A stretch of DNA of 64,000 nucleotides from Butyrivibrio sp. Lineage in GTDB: Bacteria > Bacillota > Clostridia > Lachnospirales > Lachnospiraceae. Below the pieces are notes generated by a model. That model worked only from the letters and a program-made list of their open reading frames with translations. It was not told the DNA's origin and ran no database searches. The stretch covers positions 124,001-188,000 of the forward strand of contig JAGAAO010000047.1 of the NCBI GenBank assembly GCA_017615275.1. Direction: 5' to 3'. Within the stretch, counting starts at the first letter, position 1, and every line of letters begins with the position of its first letter. The position numbers and the translations under genes are program-made. This document shows, piece by piece, positions 1 to 7,462 of the stretch.

Positions 1-720
1 GAGCTCACAAGTGTGATCAATCCTAAGCTTGTAAAGACTAACATTACTTATAATGAATTTGGACAGATAATTCAGATCAGGAATTCCAAAGGTTTGTTTA
101 TCTATCTTGAATTTGATGAGAATAAAGATATTTGCTATGTAATAGACAATAGCGGAACTGAGACATTCTTTGAAAGAGATGAATTCGGAAGAGTTACAGC
201 GACAAAGAATGCCGCAGGGGATAAGACTTTCTATGAATATGACAAGATGGACAGAGTCTGCAAGGTAACAGAGCCCGGCGGAAAAGAGACAAAGTATTTT
301 TATAACAGTTCAGGCAATCTCATCAAAGTGATCAATCCTGACGGAACCGAGAAAGTATGGGAATACAACGATATCGGCAAGAAATCGGACTACACGGATG
401 AGTGTGGCAGAATGTTCCATATTGAGTACAACATTGTTTGGAATGAGGAGGAAATAACTCTTCCGAGCGGTTCCAAGATAAATTATGAATACGATCTTCT
501 GAATAGACTTGTAAAAGTCACAGATTCTGAGCACAGAGAGACATCTTATGATTATGACGAAAATGGAAATGTGATCGCCGAGTATAACGGCAATACCAAG
601 ATACGCAGCTTTACTTATGATGCCGTTGGAAATGTTACATCTGAAACAGATGCACTCGGTCATGTGAAGACGATTGATTTTGATGAAAGTGAGAATTTGC
701 TTTCTGTAGCACACGGTTGA
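1..720 (+). CDS. RHS/YD-repeat protein, C-terminal part (5' end outside window)
   Basis: The reading frame is open to the left window edge, so only the C-terminal 239 residues are seen. They hold repeated YD-type units (for example YEYDKMDRV, YEYDLLNRL, YDYDENGNV, FTYDAVGNV), each about 20 residues. Family knowledge: YD repeats build the hollow shell of RHS/WapA polymorphic toxins, which then carry a conserved core and a variable toxin tip. Here the protein stops at LLSVAHG without a recognisable core or toxin, so it is either a truncated RHS gene or a displaced C-terminal end. Two membrane protein genes follow at once (4-nt gap), in the place where immunity genes often lie. Toxin identity cannot be assigned. 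Confidence 0.85.
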   Translation, partial: ELTSVINPKLVKTNITYNEFGQIIQIRNSKGLFIYLEFDENKDICYVIDNSGTETFFERDEFGRVTATKNAAGDKTFYEYDKMDRVCKVTEPGGKETKYFYNSSGNLIKVINPDGTEKVWEYNDIGKKSDYTDECGRMFHIEYNIVWNEEEITLPSGSKINYEYDLLNRLVKVTDSEHRETSYDYDENGNVIAEYNGNTKIRSFTYDAVGNVTSETDALGHVKTIDFDESENLLSVAHG

Positions 721-724
721 TTAG

Positions 725-1588
725 GTGTATGAAAATTTATATATAAACAGATGGAGTAGATTATTGAAGAATAAAATTACATGCATGGATTTCTTGAGAA
801 ATTCTATAATTACTCTTTCGATTATTTCAATTTATACCGGAGTGCTTAGCTTTCATCGCAATCTATATTTGTCTGCAGCATGTATTTGTTTTGAAAGTTT
901 ACTTTTCTTTTGTGCTATAAAAACGATGCAGTCTTATTGTGCAAATCAGTTTGACGATAAGACTGCATTTGTTTCTGTAATAGAATTTTTGGGCAAACGA
1001 AAATCTATGACGGCAAAGGATAAGTGCAGCTACTTCAATGCAATGATATGGACAGACGATATAGAGGGGCTGAATAAATATATATCTTCCACCGGATTAT
1101 CTTTGACGCAAAATATTTCGTTGGAGTTCTATCTGGCAGACAGATATTTGTTTTTGGAGAGTGATGAAAAGAAGTGTTCCGATCATTTGAATTATGCAAA
1201 AGAGTACCTTGAAATATATGGCGGTATGCCGGATTCGGATGATTGTTTGAAAAGCCGATATTATACTTATCTTGCTTTTTATGAGGCTTATTTGGCCGGA
1301 AATATTGAATCGGCAGTATCTGCTATTGCAGATATGAATGGCGGTAAGCTTGTTACTTTGTGGGAGAAGTATCATTTGAGTAAGTGTTATGAAAAGATTG
1401 GAGATAAAAAGAAGACCAGATCGTGCAAAGTATACATTATGAACCAAAAGGGTATTACTCGTTTTCATAAATGGATTGGATGCGAGTGCGAAGATGGAGC
1501 TGAGTATTCCGTGGGAATGCGGATCCTGGGATTGGTGAGTGCTGTATCTTTCTGCGTGATCGTTTTGGTATCCGGTTTTATTTTGTGA
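725..1588 (+). CDS. Hypothetical membrane protein, possible RHS-linked immunity-type protein
   Basis: Not recognised as a named family. The 287-residue product has two predicted membrane helices near the N-terminus (about residues 24-65), a long soluble middle, and a C-terminal membrane helix (about 264-286). The GTG start at 725 has no clear ribosome site but lies 4 nt after the RHS stop, which suits translational coupling; an in-frame ATG at 785 is the alternative. The next gene has the same layout and shares a TRxxKxIxCxC-like stretch near its end (TRFHKWIGCEC here, TRYSKYIDCFC there), so the two are probably old duplicates. A role as immunity protein for the RHS product is inferred from position only. 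Confidence 0.7.
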   Translation: MYENLYINRWSRLLKNKITCMDFLRNSIITLSIISIYTGVLSFHRNLYLSAACICFESLLFFCAIKTMQSYCANQFDDKTAFVSVIEFLGKRKSMTAKDKCSYFNAMIWTDDIEGLNKYISSTGLSLTQNISLEFYLADRYLFLESDEKKCSDHLNYAKEYLEIYGGMPDSDDCLKSRYYTYLAFYEAYLAGNIESAVSAIADMNGGKLVTLWEKYHLSKCYEKIGDKKKTRSCKVYIMNQKGITRFHKWIGCECEDGAEYSVGMRILGLVSAVSFCVIVLVSGFIL

Positions 1589-1627
1589 ATGGAGAATGTT
1601 TTGGGTTAAGTGAATAAGGTGGTTTAT

Positions 1628-2416
1628 ATGGTTAATGATATTTGCATTGAGCGTAAGCTCTATATCGGGCTTTGCGTTACAAGTTTCATTCTGTGTGTTA
1701 TAAGCCTTATCAGGATGAGCAATTGTTCAAGTTCGGTATTGATCATTGTTCACGTGCTGCTTCTTTTGGCGTGTGTATATACCGGCTATTTTTACGGATG
1801 GAAAAAATATACTTATGACAGGTTATATGAACAATTGCGCGTGCTTGGCTATGAAAAACTTTGCGCATCCGCTTCTAAGCCGATAAAGGGCCAATTGGAC
1901 AGAATCGTTTTTTTGACAGGTAACATCGGTAACACAAATGATGATCTGCTTAAAGAGTATATTGAACTTGATGATTCTTTATGGTGCAAGGATTTTGGAA
2001 AGAACGCGAATAATCCTGATCGCAAAAAGCTGAACGCTATAGATCAGGGATACGGTTCATGCGATTTCTTGGAGAACTATATTCCTGTACTAAACGATAT
2101 GGTAGATGAAAAATATAATGATGCGCTGTCAAAGCTTGGAGCGCTTTCTTCAGATGTGCCTTTTTACGATGTTCCGAGAAGGTTCTATACAATCGCGGCA
2201 AGGCTTAAGATGGGAGCAGATATTGATGAGTTTAGGAATGATATTTCCTTTATCGTAAATAAAGCCGGCGAAACCAGGTATTCAAAGTATATTGATTGTT
2301 TCTGTAACAGCGCAGATTATATGGTTGAACAAGGCGAAGAAGGAATCCTTCGCGGGTATATGTATCCTTTCTTCTTTTATTTCCTGTGGATCTTGCTTGT
2401 GAATATATGTATATGA
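1628..2416 (+). CDS. Hypothetical membrane protein, paralogue of the preceding gene
   Basis: A 262-residue protein with two N-terminal membrane helices, a soluble domain of about 170 residues and a C-terminal membrane helix. The ATG at 1628 is chosen because AAGGTGG (1616-1622) sits 5 nt upstream; a GTG at 1610 in the same frame would add six residues. It resembles the preceding product in topology and in the cysteine-containing stretch before the last helix. A rho-independent terminator follows directly (2426-2450), so RHS and these two genes appear to form one transcription unit. Function unknown; an immunity-like role is inferred from position. Confidence 0.7.
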   Translation: MVNDICIERKLYIGLCVTSFILCVISLIRMSNCSSSVLIIVHVLLLLACVYTGYFYGWKKYTYDRLYEQLRVLGYEKLCASASKPIKGQLDRIVFLTGNIGNTNDDLLKEYIELDDSLWCKDFGKNANNPDRKKLNAIDQGYGSCDFLENYIPVLNDMVDEKYNDALSKLGALSSDVPFYDVPRRFYTIAARLKMGADIDEFRNDISFIVNKAGETRYSKYIDCFCNSADYMVEQGEEGILRGYMYPFFFYFLWILLVNICI

Positions 2417-2425
2417 ATAGCAGAG

Positions 2426-2450
2426 AAAGCGCTTGAACAGGCGCTTTTTT
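2426..2450 (+). terminator. Rho-independent terminator closing the RHS unit
   Basis: AAAGCGC (2426-2432) pairs with GCGCTTT (2441-2447) across an 8-nt loop, with a T-run at 2445-2450. It ends the RHS/membrane-protein unit and argues against a start at 2459 for the next gene. Confidence 0.8.
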
Positions 2451-2476
2451 AAAGAATTATGGGAGATATTTATAAA

Positions 2477-3022
2477 ATGGCAAAGAATAAGGAATGGATT
2501 TTTGCGAAGGCAGATGGTACGCGGGTTAAGATTGAACTTATCAAAAAAAGACGTGTAACTGTTAACGATGGGATGGAGATGTGGATTGACTGCATGAAAG
2601 CAAAAGAAAGCAGTTTCGTTGAGAAGGTTTACGACATTCAGCTTGGAAATGGCGAAGTGGCAAAACTTTACATTAGTAACAAGTCAATTCTGACATATTG
2701 CGGGAAAAATGTTGAAACGGGTGAAGATTATTCTCCTAGGGAAATTCTTGATTGGGCATATATTTTTGTGAGTTTGTATGTTCTAACTTTCCTTGCTTCG
2801 TGTATTAGCTCTAAATTGACAATTTTTGAAAGCATTCTTGGTATTGCAGTATCTGTTATGGGATCTGCAATCTCAGTTAAAATAGCATCTAATAACGATA
2901 AGTCTACTGGATTTAAGGCGATACTTTGTGTTCTGCTGTATATTTCTTTAATGGCAGTGTCATTCGCATTGGTGGCAGCTTTGTTTATAATGCGGATAGT
3001 ATCTATAAAGCTAGCTCCGTAA
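2477..3022 (+). CDS. Small membrane protein, copy 1 of a tandem duplication
   Basis: The 181-residue product has an N-terminal soluble part of about 90 residues starting MAKNKEWIF, then about three membrane helices. It matches the gene at 3179 almost word for word in the N-terminal half (KVYDIQLGNGEVAKL, KNVETGEDY). The start at 2477 is chosen over an ATG at 2459 because both copies then have a GGGAG-type ribosome site exactly 10 nt before ATG, and because 2459 is only 9 nt past a terminator. No known family recognised. The copies differ most in the membrane part, which suggests divergence after duplication. Confidence 0.8.
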   Translation: MAKNKEWIFAKADGTRVKIELIKKRRVTVNDGMEMWIDCMKAKESSFVEKVYDIQLGNGEVAKLYISNKSILTYCGKNVETGEDYSPREILDWAYIFVSLYVLTFLASCISSKLTIFESILGIAVSVMGSAISVKIASNNDKSTGFKAILCVLLYISLMAVSFALVAALFIMRIVSIKLAP

Positions 3023-3066
3023 TACGATTTGAAAAATAATTTTATCCAAAACCATGATAAAAGTAC

Positions 3067-3096
3067 TTGATTAAAATTAGTTCTGTGTGTTATTAT
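3067..3096 (+). promoter_or_regulatory. Candidate sigma-A promoter for the second copy
   Basis: TTGATT (3067-3072) and TATTAT (3091-3096) are 18 nt apart, about 80 nt upstream of the gene at 3179. The match is moderate and based on sequence alone. Confidence 0.4.
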
Positions 3097-3178
3097 GTTA
3101 ATGGATTGTTAAAAGGTACGCGCTATTTCATTTAACATAAGGTACAATCCAAAAGAAATTTTGGGAGGCATTTGAAAA

Positions 3179-3688
3179 ATGGCTAAAAATAAGGAATGGA
3201 TTTTTACGAAGGCGGATGGTACACAGACTAAGGTTGTGCTTATCAAGAACAGACGCGTCACAGTTGACGATGGAATGGAGATGAAGATCGATAACTTCAA
3301 GACGCCTGAAAGCAATTTTATGGAGAAAGTTTACGACATTCAGCTTGGAAATGGAGAAGTGGCAAAACTTTGCATCAAGAATAAGCCGATTTTGACATAT
3401 TATGGGAAGAATGTTGAAACAGGCGAAGATTATGCTCCTATGAAACTTCCGAAGTGGACATATGTTTTTGTGGCATTGTATGCTATCAATTTCTTTATCA
3501 TTCTCGGAGGTGCACTTGGTGGTGCGTTAGCTGCTATGGGTGCTACACTATCAGCAACTATTGCGGCTAAGAACGATAAGCCTACAGGAGTTAAGGCAAC
3601 ACTTTGTACTCTGTTATACGTTGCTATAACAGCAGTATCATTGGCTATAGCTGTCTTTGCATATAATACACTTCATAAAATGGGTTAA
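3179..3688 (+). CDS. Small membrane protein, copy 2 of a tandem duplication
   Basis: The 169-residue product is the close paralogue of the gene at 2477: soluble N-terminal domain (MAKNKEWIF, then the shared KVYDIQLGNGEVAKL stretch) and three C-terminal membrane helices rich in Ala and Gly. GGGAGG lies 10 nt before the ATG. The 157-nt gap to the first copy contains a possible promoter, and a strong terminator follows, so this copy can be expressed on its own. No family recognised. The position beside an RHS gene makes a defence or immunity role possible, but nothing in the sequence shows it. Confidence 0.8.
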   Translation: MAKNKEWIFTKADGTQTKVVLIKNRRVTVDDGMEMKIDNFKTPESNFMEKVYDIQLGNGEVAKLCIKNKPILTYYGKNVETGEDYAPMKLPKWTYVFVALYAINFFIILGGALGGALAAMGATLSATIAAKNDKPTGVKATLCTLLYVAITAVSLAIAVFAYNTLHKMG

Positions 3689-3704
3689 TATTTGATAGTA
3701 TATG

Positions 3705-3734
3705 CCGTCGGCTTTATGAGCCGGCGGTTTTTTT
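3705..3734 (+). terminator. Rho-independent terminator
   Basis: CCGTCGGCT (3705-3713) pairs with AGCCGGCGG (3719-3727), 9 pairs with one G-U, loop TTATG, then seven T. It separates the duplicated membrane genes from the GntR operon. Confidence 0.9.
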
Positions 3735-3778
3735 ATGTTCCGGCGAGCGAATGTGAGAGTGGAATCTCAATTTTTTGG

Positions 3779-3807
3779 TTGACAGATAAGTGATATATGT
3801 GTATATA
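3779..3807 (+). promoter_or_regulatory. Promoter of the GntR/ABC operon
   Basis: A consensus TTGACA (3779-3784) is followed after 17 nt by TATATA (3802-3807). The -10 box lies inside the palindrome at 3800-3820, about 40 nt before the regulator start. Confidence 0.65.
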
Positions 3808-3820
3808 TTGGATATATACA
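3800..3820. promoter_or_regulatory. Palindromic operator, probably for the adjacent GntR regulator
   Basis: TGTATATAT (3800-3808) and ATATATACA (3812-3820) form a perfect 9-bp inverted repeat around TGG. It covers the -10 region of the operon promoter. YtrA-type GntR repressors are known to bind A/T-rich palindromes before their own operon, so autorepression is a natural inference. Confidence 0.7.
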
Positions 3821-3848
3821 GTTGTAAATTTTGAGAGGTCGAGATTAT

Positions 3849-4223
3849 ATGAAAATTTCGCAGAACTCAGGTGTTCCGATCTATCAACAGATTGCAGATA
3901 GCTTCAGGACAGATATTCTGGAAGGTAAGTACTCGGAAGGTGAGTATCTGCCTTCGATACGAGGCTTGGCAAAAGAACTGAGGATAAGCGTTATCACCAC
4001 TATCAAGGCTTACGATCAGCTTGAAGCGGAAGGTCTTGTGACGGCGGTTCACGGAAAAGGTTATTGCATCAATCCTCAGGACGGGGAAATGCTCAGAGAG
4101 CAGCACAAACGAAAAGTGGAAGATGCACTGCTTGATGCGATTAAGTACGCAAGGATAGCCGGAATGAATGAAGAAGAGCTTGTGGAGACATTAAAGACAT
4201 TAAATAATTTTGCGGAGGATTGA
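3849..4223 (+). CDS. GntR family transcriptional regulator, YtrA subfamily
   Basis: A 124-residue regulator with an N-terminal winged helix-turn-helix (about residues 5-75; VPIYQQIADSF, LPSIRGLAKEL, YDQLEAEGLV) and a short helical tail of about 50 residues rather than a full effector domain. That size and layout mark the YtrA subfamily, which usually represses ABC transporter operons. The ATG at 3849 is chosen because GAGAGG (3833-3838) lies 10 nt before it; an upstream TTG at 3831 overlaps that site. The gene is the first of an operon with an ABC ATPase and two membrane proteins. A perfect palindrome over its promoter suggests it represses itself and the transporter; the inducer is unknown. 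Confidence 0.92.
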   Translation: MKISQNSGVPIYQQIADSFRTDILEGKYSEGEYLPSIRGLAKELRISVITTIKAYDQLEAEGLVTAVHGKGYCINPQDGEMLREQHKRKVEDALLDAIKYARIAGMNEEELVETLKTLNNFAED

Positions 4224-4224
4224 T

Positions 4225-5136
4225 ATGGAAACACATGCGGTAATATCATGTAAAAATCTGGAAAAGAAGTACGGTAACTTTACACTGAAGGTAGACAGCG
4301 TTGATTTTCCGAAAGGATTTGCAACGGCTCTTATTGGAGAAAACGGTGCAGGAAAAACTACTTTGCTCGAGACTATTGCGGGTCTTAGGATGGATCATAA
4401 AGGTGAAGTTACATATTTTGAAAAATACTCGGAAGAAGACAGGGATAATAAGCCTGTTGTCAAAAACAATATAGGTTACACGGGAACCGGGAATTATTTC
4501 TTTCCTAATTGGAATCTTAAACAGGTAAAGGAAATCCAGGGAATTCTATTCGAAGGATTTGACGGAAATAAATATGACTCTTTGCTGGAAGAATTGGCGG
4601 TTGTTTCTGATGCTTCAGAAAGTAAAAAGAAAAAGGTCGGTAAACTTTCAGACGGAAATCGTACAAAGCTCATGCTTGCGGGAGTGCTTTCCAGAGATAC
4701 GAAACTACTGCTGATGGATGAGCCGGCATCGCCGCTTGATCCGCTTATGAGAGACAAACTATGTTCGATGATAAGAGAGTATCTCGCAGAAGAAGACGGT
4801 GAGAGATCTGTTATCTTTTCTACACACAATGTTGCTGACATGGAGAATGTAACTGATTATGTAGTCATTGTTGAAAACGGAGAGATTGTCGAGAAAGGTT
4901 TTGTAGAGGATCTCAAAGAAAAGTATGTCTGTGTAAAAGGCGATAAGGCGGATGAAGAAGCGGTCGGTAAATATCTCTATGATATGACTTCTAACAAATA
5001 CGGTTTTGAAGGATTGTGCCTTGCGGAAAATATGGATAAGCTGGCTGGATTTGATATAGCAACCGAGACTCCCGGACTTACACAGATCACACTGGGCGTT
5101 TTGAGAGCCAATACTAAACTGGCCGGCATGAAGTGA
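4225..5136 (+). CDS. ABC transporter ATP-binding protein
   Basis: A 303-residue ATPase with Walker A GENGAGKTT (about residues 35-43), signature LSDGNRTK, Walker B LLLMDEP followed by the D-loop region, and the H-loop FSTHN. A C-terminal extension of about 80 residues follows the nucleotide-binding domain, as in BcrA/YtrB-type ATPases. Start ATG 4225 has GGAGG 6 nt upstream, inside the end of the GntR gene, so the two are translationally close. It should energise the two membrane proteins encoded next. Family knowledge links such GntR-controlled transporters to cell-envelope stress or peptide antibiotics; the substrate here is not known. Confidence 0.92.
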   Translation: METHAVISCKNLEKKYGNFTLKVDSVDFPKGFATALIGENGAGKTTLLETIAGLRMDHKGEVTYFEKYSEEDRDNKPVVKNNIGYTGTGNYFFPNWNLKQVKEIQGILFEGFDGNKYDSLLEELAVVSDASESKKKKVGKLSDGNRTKLMLAGVLSRDTKLLLMDEPASPLDPLMRDKLCSMIREYLAEEDGERSVIFSTHNVADMENVTDYVVIVENGEIVEKGFVEDLKEKYVCVKGDKADEEAVGKYLYDMTSNKYGFEGLCLAENMDKLAGFDIATETPGLTQITLGVLRANTKLAGMK

Positions 5137-5149
5137 GGTGGCAAAGAGT

Positions 5150-5809
5150 ATGAAAGAATGGATTGTTATGTACCGCTGTTTCTGCGGGAAACTGTATAGT
5201 TTTTTGATGCTTTTTGTATTTCCGATTTTTAGCGTTGCAATAGTGTCAATCTTTACAATTATAGACGCAAAATTTATTGGGGTGTTATGCGTGTTTTTGT
5301 CTTCTATTGAATTACATGCAGATTATTTTTCGTATAACGGTGTCACTGCAAAAGAGTATCCTTTCGGAATCTTCAGAAGTGGATTTCATGGGGAAAAACT
5401 AATTGAAAAGAGTTTGAAAACAGATCAGATACGCCGTTTCGTAAACATAATAGTTATGTTTTCTGCGACGATCATACTTACATATGTTACGTCAGATAAT
5501 GATACTGCAGGGCTCTGGAGCGTTGGAATTGTACTTATTCTTTTTTCTTATTTTACAATAACGACTTTGCTTATTTTTCTTAGAAAAATTACCTCGCAAT
5601 CAGGATATTATTATGTTTCGTTTGGGATTTCGGCTTTGAATGGTACGATTGCATTTTTTGTATATTATGGTTTATATGATCTTTTAAGAAGGACGTTTAT
5701 TGTATGGATAATAGCATTAGCGGTATTATCTGTTCTTGCGACTAAATATATGTTGAGGAATGTTTTGAAAAATTATGAAAAGAGTTTCCATGAGGAGAGT
5801 GCGGCATGA
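5150..5809 (+). CDS. ABC transporter membrane subunit 1
   Basis: A 219-residue hydrophobic protein with about six membrane helices and no soluble domain, placed between the ABC ATPase and a second membrane protein. The ATG at 5150 follows AGGTGG (5136-5141) by 8 nt; an in-frame GTG at 5138 would add four residues. Its stop overlaps the next start as ATGA. No sequence motif names the substrate. The call as permease rests on topology and operon position, as in YtrC/D-type transporters. Confidence 0.75.
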   Translation: MKEWIVMYRCFCGKLYSFLMLFVFPIFSVAIVSIFTIIDAKFIGVLCVFLSSIELHADYFSYNGVTAKEYPFGIFRSGFHGEKLIEKSLKTDQIRRFVNIIVMFSATIILTYVTSDNDTAGLWSVGIVLILFSYFTITTLLIFLRKITSQSGYYYVSFGISALNGTIAFFVYYGLYDLLRRTFIVWIIALAVLSVLATKYMLRNVLKNYEKSFHEESAA

Positions 5810-6474
5810 TAAAAGAAATTCAGAGGGCGTTGAAGCTGCTTAAGTATAGTCCTGATAAAAACAACGATTTGATGTCTTTAATATTCATACTTGGTTTGTA
5901 TGTGTTAAATCTTTATATTCATAAAGGCATAGGGAATCCTGAATGGATGCTATCTTCCAGAATAATTTTCGCCGGTTTGCCGCTTTATTTTGTTCAATTA
6001 TATTATAAACTTGATTGCATTGGAATCTGCAAATCTTCTCCGTACAGGAAAAAAGTACAGATATATTGGCCTCTTTATTTTTCGGCATGTATATCCTTGA
6101 TTATTTATACGTTGTTGCTTGTTGCTCTTAATGGAAATGCTTTGCCGGATGAATGGGGAATTGCAAACAGAAGTATGGAGATATTCGAGATGGGATATAC
6201 GTTCTTTCTTTGGTATATGTTCTATTCTGTCGTTTATAAGTTCTTTGCGGTTGGATTTATTGGCTTGTTTTTGGGATATGCAATTGTGCCGATTTTAGAA
6301 CACAACGATGTATTTTGTGAATATATCGGGAAAAGTGTTTTCAGAGGCACTGTAATCGGCTATATTTTTGTAATATTTGGATTCGTAATGTATATTGTTA
6401 TTTCAAAGAGGATGTTCAGAAAGGATCTGTCCAAACATGCCTACTCATTTATGAAGAAATATAAGAGTGCATAA
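5806..6474 (+). CDS. ABC transporter membrane subunit 2
   Basis: A 222-residue integral membrane protein with about six helices, overlapping the preceding gene by ATGA, so the two subunits are translationally coupled and probably made in equal amounts. It likely pairs with the preceding membrane protein and the ATPase at 4225. No terminator follows directly; the next recognisable hairpin with a T-run is the transaldolase terminator, which faces the other way. Family assignment is by context only. Confidence 0.75.
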   Translation: MIKEIQRALKLLKYSPDKNNDLMSLIFILGLYVLNLYIHKGIGNPEWMLSSRIIFAGLPLYFVQLYYKLDCIGICKSSPYRKKVQIYWPLYFSACISLIIYTLLLVALNGNALPDEWGIANRSMEIFEMGYTFFLWYMFYSVVYKFFAVGFIGLFLGYAIVPILEHNDVFCEYIGKSVFRGTVIGYIFVIFGFVMYIVISKRMFRKDLSKHAYSFMKKYKSA

Positions 6475-6489
6475 ATACAAAGGCTACAA

Positions 6490-6524
6490 ATTCACTAAGC
6501 TCGTCAAAACCTCGCCAAGTGAAT
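6490..6524. repeat. Small hairpin element, copy 1
   Basis: ATTCACT (6490-6496) pairs with AGTGAAT (6518-6524) around a 21-nt interior beginning AAGCTCG and ending CCTCGCCA. The interior is repeated almost exactly in the next hairpin, with three changes, while the outer stems differ but still pair. Confidence 0.6.
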
Positions 6525-6535
6525 CTGTATGGTTC

Positions 6536-6566
6536 GCAGTAAGCTCGAAAAAACCTCGCTAACTGC
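6536..6566. repeat. Small hairpin element, copy 2
   Basis: GCAGT (6536-6540) pairs with ACTGC (6562-6566) around a 21-nt interior beginning AAGCTCG and ending CCTCGCTA. It matches copy 1 in the interior and has a compensatory different stem. Strand and function are unknown. Confidence 0.6.
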
Positions 6567-6575
6567 TCCACACAG

Positions 6576-6608
6576 AAAAACGCCGAAGGAATTTGTTTTC
6601 CTTCGGCG
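6576..6608 (-). terminator. fsa: Terminator of the transaldolase gene
   Basis: CGCCGAAGGA (6581-6590) pairs perfectly with TCCTTCGGCG (6599-6608). Read on the minus strand it is followed by TTTTT (6580-6576). It may also stop plus-strand transcription from the ABC operon, since T-rich sequence lies on that side too. Confidence 0.88.
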
Positions 6609-6629
6609 CTTATTTTATTTCCGGTAAAA

Positions 6630-7283
6630 TTACTCGCCAAATACTGCGATGTAGTCTTTCTGGAATTTCTCAATACCCTGGTCTGTGAGAGGGTGATGAG
6701 TCATCTGCTCGATAACCTTGTAAGGAACTGTTGCGATATCGGCACCTGCAAGAGCACAATCAGTAACGTGCATAGGGTGACGAACGCTTGCTGCGATGAT
6801 CTCTGTCTGGATGTTGTGGATGTTGAAGATCTCAGCAACTTCAGAGATAAGATCTGTTCCGCGAACACTTATGTCATCAAGACGGCCAAGGAAAGGACTT
6901 ACAAATGCAGCGCCTGCTCTTGCTGCAAGAAGAGCCTGGTTAGCTGTAAAGATGAGAGTCACGTTAACTTTGATTCCTTCAGATGCAAGTGTGTGGCATG
7001 CCTCAAGACCTTCTGCTGTCATAGGGATCTTAACGACCATATTCTTATGGATTTTAGCAATCTCGCGACCTTCTTTGATCATGCCTTCTGCATCTACAGT
7101 TGTAGCTTTAACTTCACCGCTGATAGGTCCGTCAACGATAGATGCGATCTCAGCAACTACCTGATTGAAATCACGACCTTCTTTTGCGATAAGTGAAGGA
7201 TTTGTTGTAACACCGCAAATGACGCCCATTTCATTTGCTTTTTTGATGTCTTCCACATTGGCTGTGTCTAAAAAGAATTTCAT
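6630..7283 (-). CDS. fsa: Transaldolase / fructose-6-phosphate aldolase family protein
   Basis: A 217-residue protein of the short TalC/MipB/FSA class. It starts [16 protein letters not shown], has the [13 protein letters not shown] stretch near the N-terminus, and the Schiff-base lysine lies in VVKIPMT (Lys85). This class acts in the cytosol in the non-oxidative pentose phosphate pathway, moving a dihydroxyacetone unit between sugar phosphates, or as an aldolase; sequence alone does not separate the two. GGAG lies just upstream of the ATG, and the gene is monocistronic with its own strong terminator. It is transcribed away from the symporter gene, with a shared 179-nt intergenic region. Confidence 0.93.
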   Translation of the reverse strand: MKFFLDTANVEDIKKANEMGVICGVTTNPSLIAKEGRDFNQVVAEIASIVDGPISGEVKATTVDAEGMIKEGREIAKIHKNMVVKIPMTAEGLEACHTLASEGIKVNVTLIFTANQALLAARAGAAFVSPFLGRLDDISVRGTDLISEVAEIFNIHNIQTEIIAASVRHPMHVTDCALAGADIATVPYKVIEQMTHHPLTDQGIEKFQKDYIAVFGE

Positions 7284-7358
7284 TTTCTCTACTCCTTTTA
7301 TACTTCTTTTTATAACTCCTACTAAATTATTTTACCTAAAATAAAACAACACTTATAA

Positions 7359-7385
7359 ACTATACCAATATACGTATTTTTTCAA
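7359..7385 (-). promoter_or_regulatory. Candidate promoter of the transaldolase gene
   Basis: On the minus strand, TTGAAA (7385-7380) and an extended -10 TGGTATAGT (hexamer 7364-7359) are separated by 15 nt, about 75 nt upstream of the start. The short spacer is tolerable with an extended -10. Confidence 0.4.
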
Positions 7386-7415
7386 TACACATTTTTAATT
7401 GAATTTAACAGTTGA

Positions 7416-7432
7416 AAGTGTTAAAGTGTTAA
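7416..7432 (+). repeat. Overlapping direct repeat upstream of the symporter gene
   Basis: AAGTGTTAA occurs at 7416-7424 and again at 7424-7432, 8 nt apart and about 30 nt before the symporter start. It could be a regulator site or chance. Confidence 0.35.
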
Positions 7433-7462
7433 AAGGACTATTAATAGTAGAGGAGAGAAGGT

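Noticed and set aside
725-1588. A frameshift joining the RHS frame to the next gene.
   Set aside because: The product of the next gene is a membrane protein without YD repeats, so it is not a continuation of the RHS protein.
6693-7196. A 167-codon plus-strand frame inside the transaldolase gene.
   Set aside because: Cysteine-rich nonsense reading of a strongly conserved minus-strand gene; no ribosome site.
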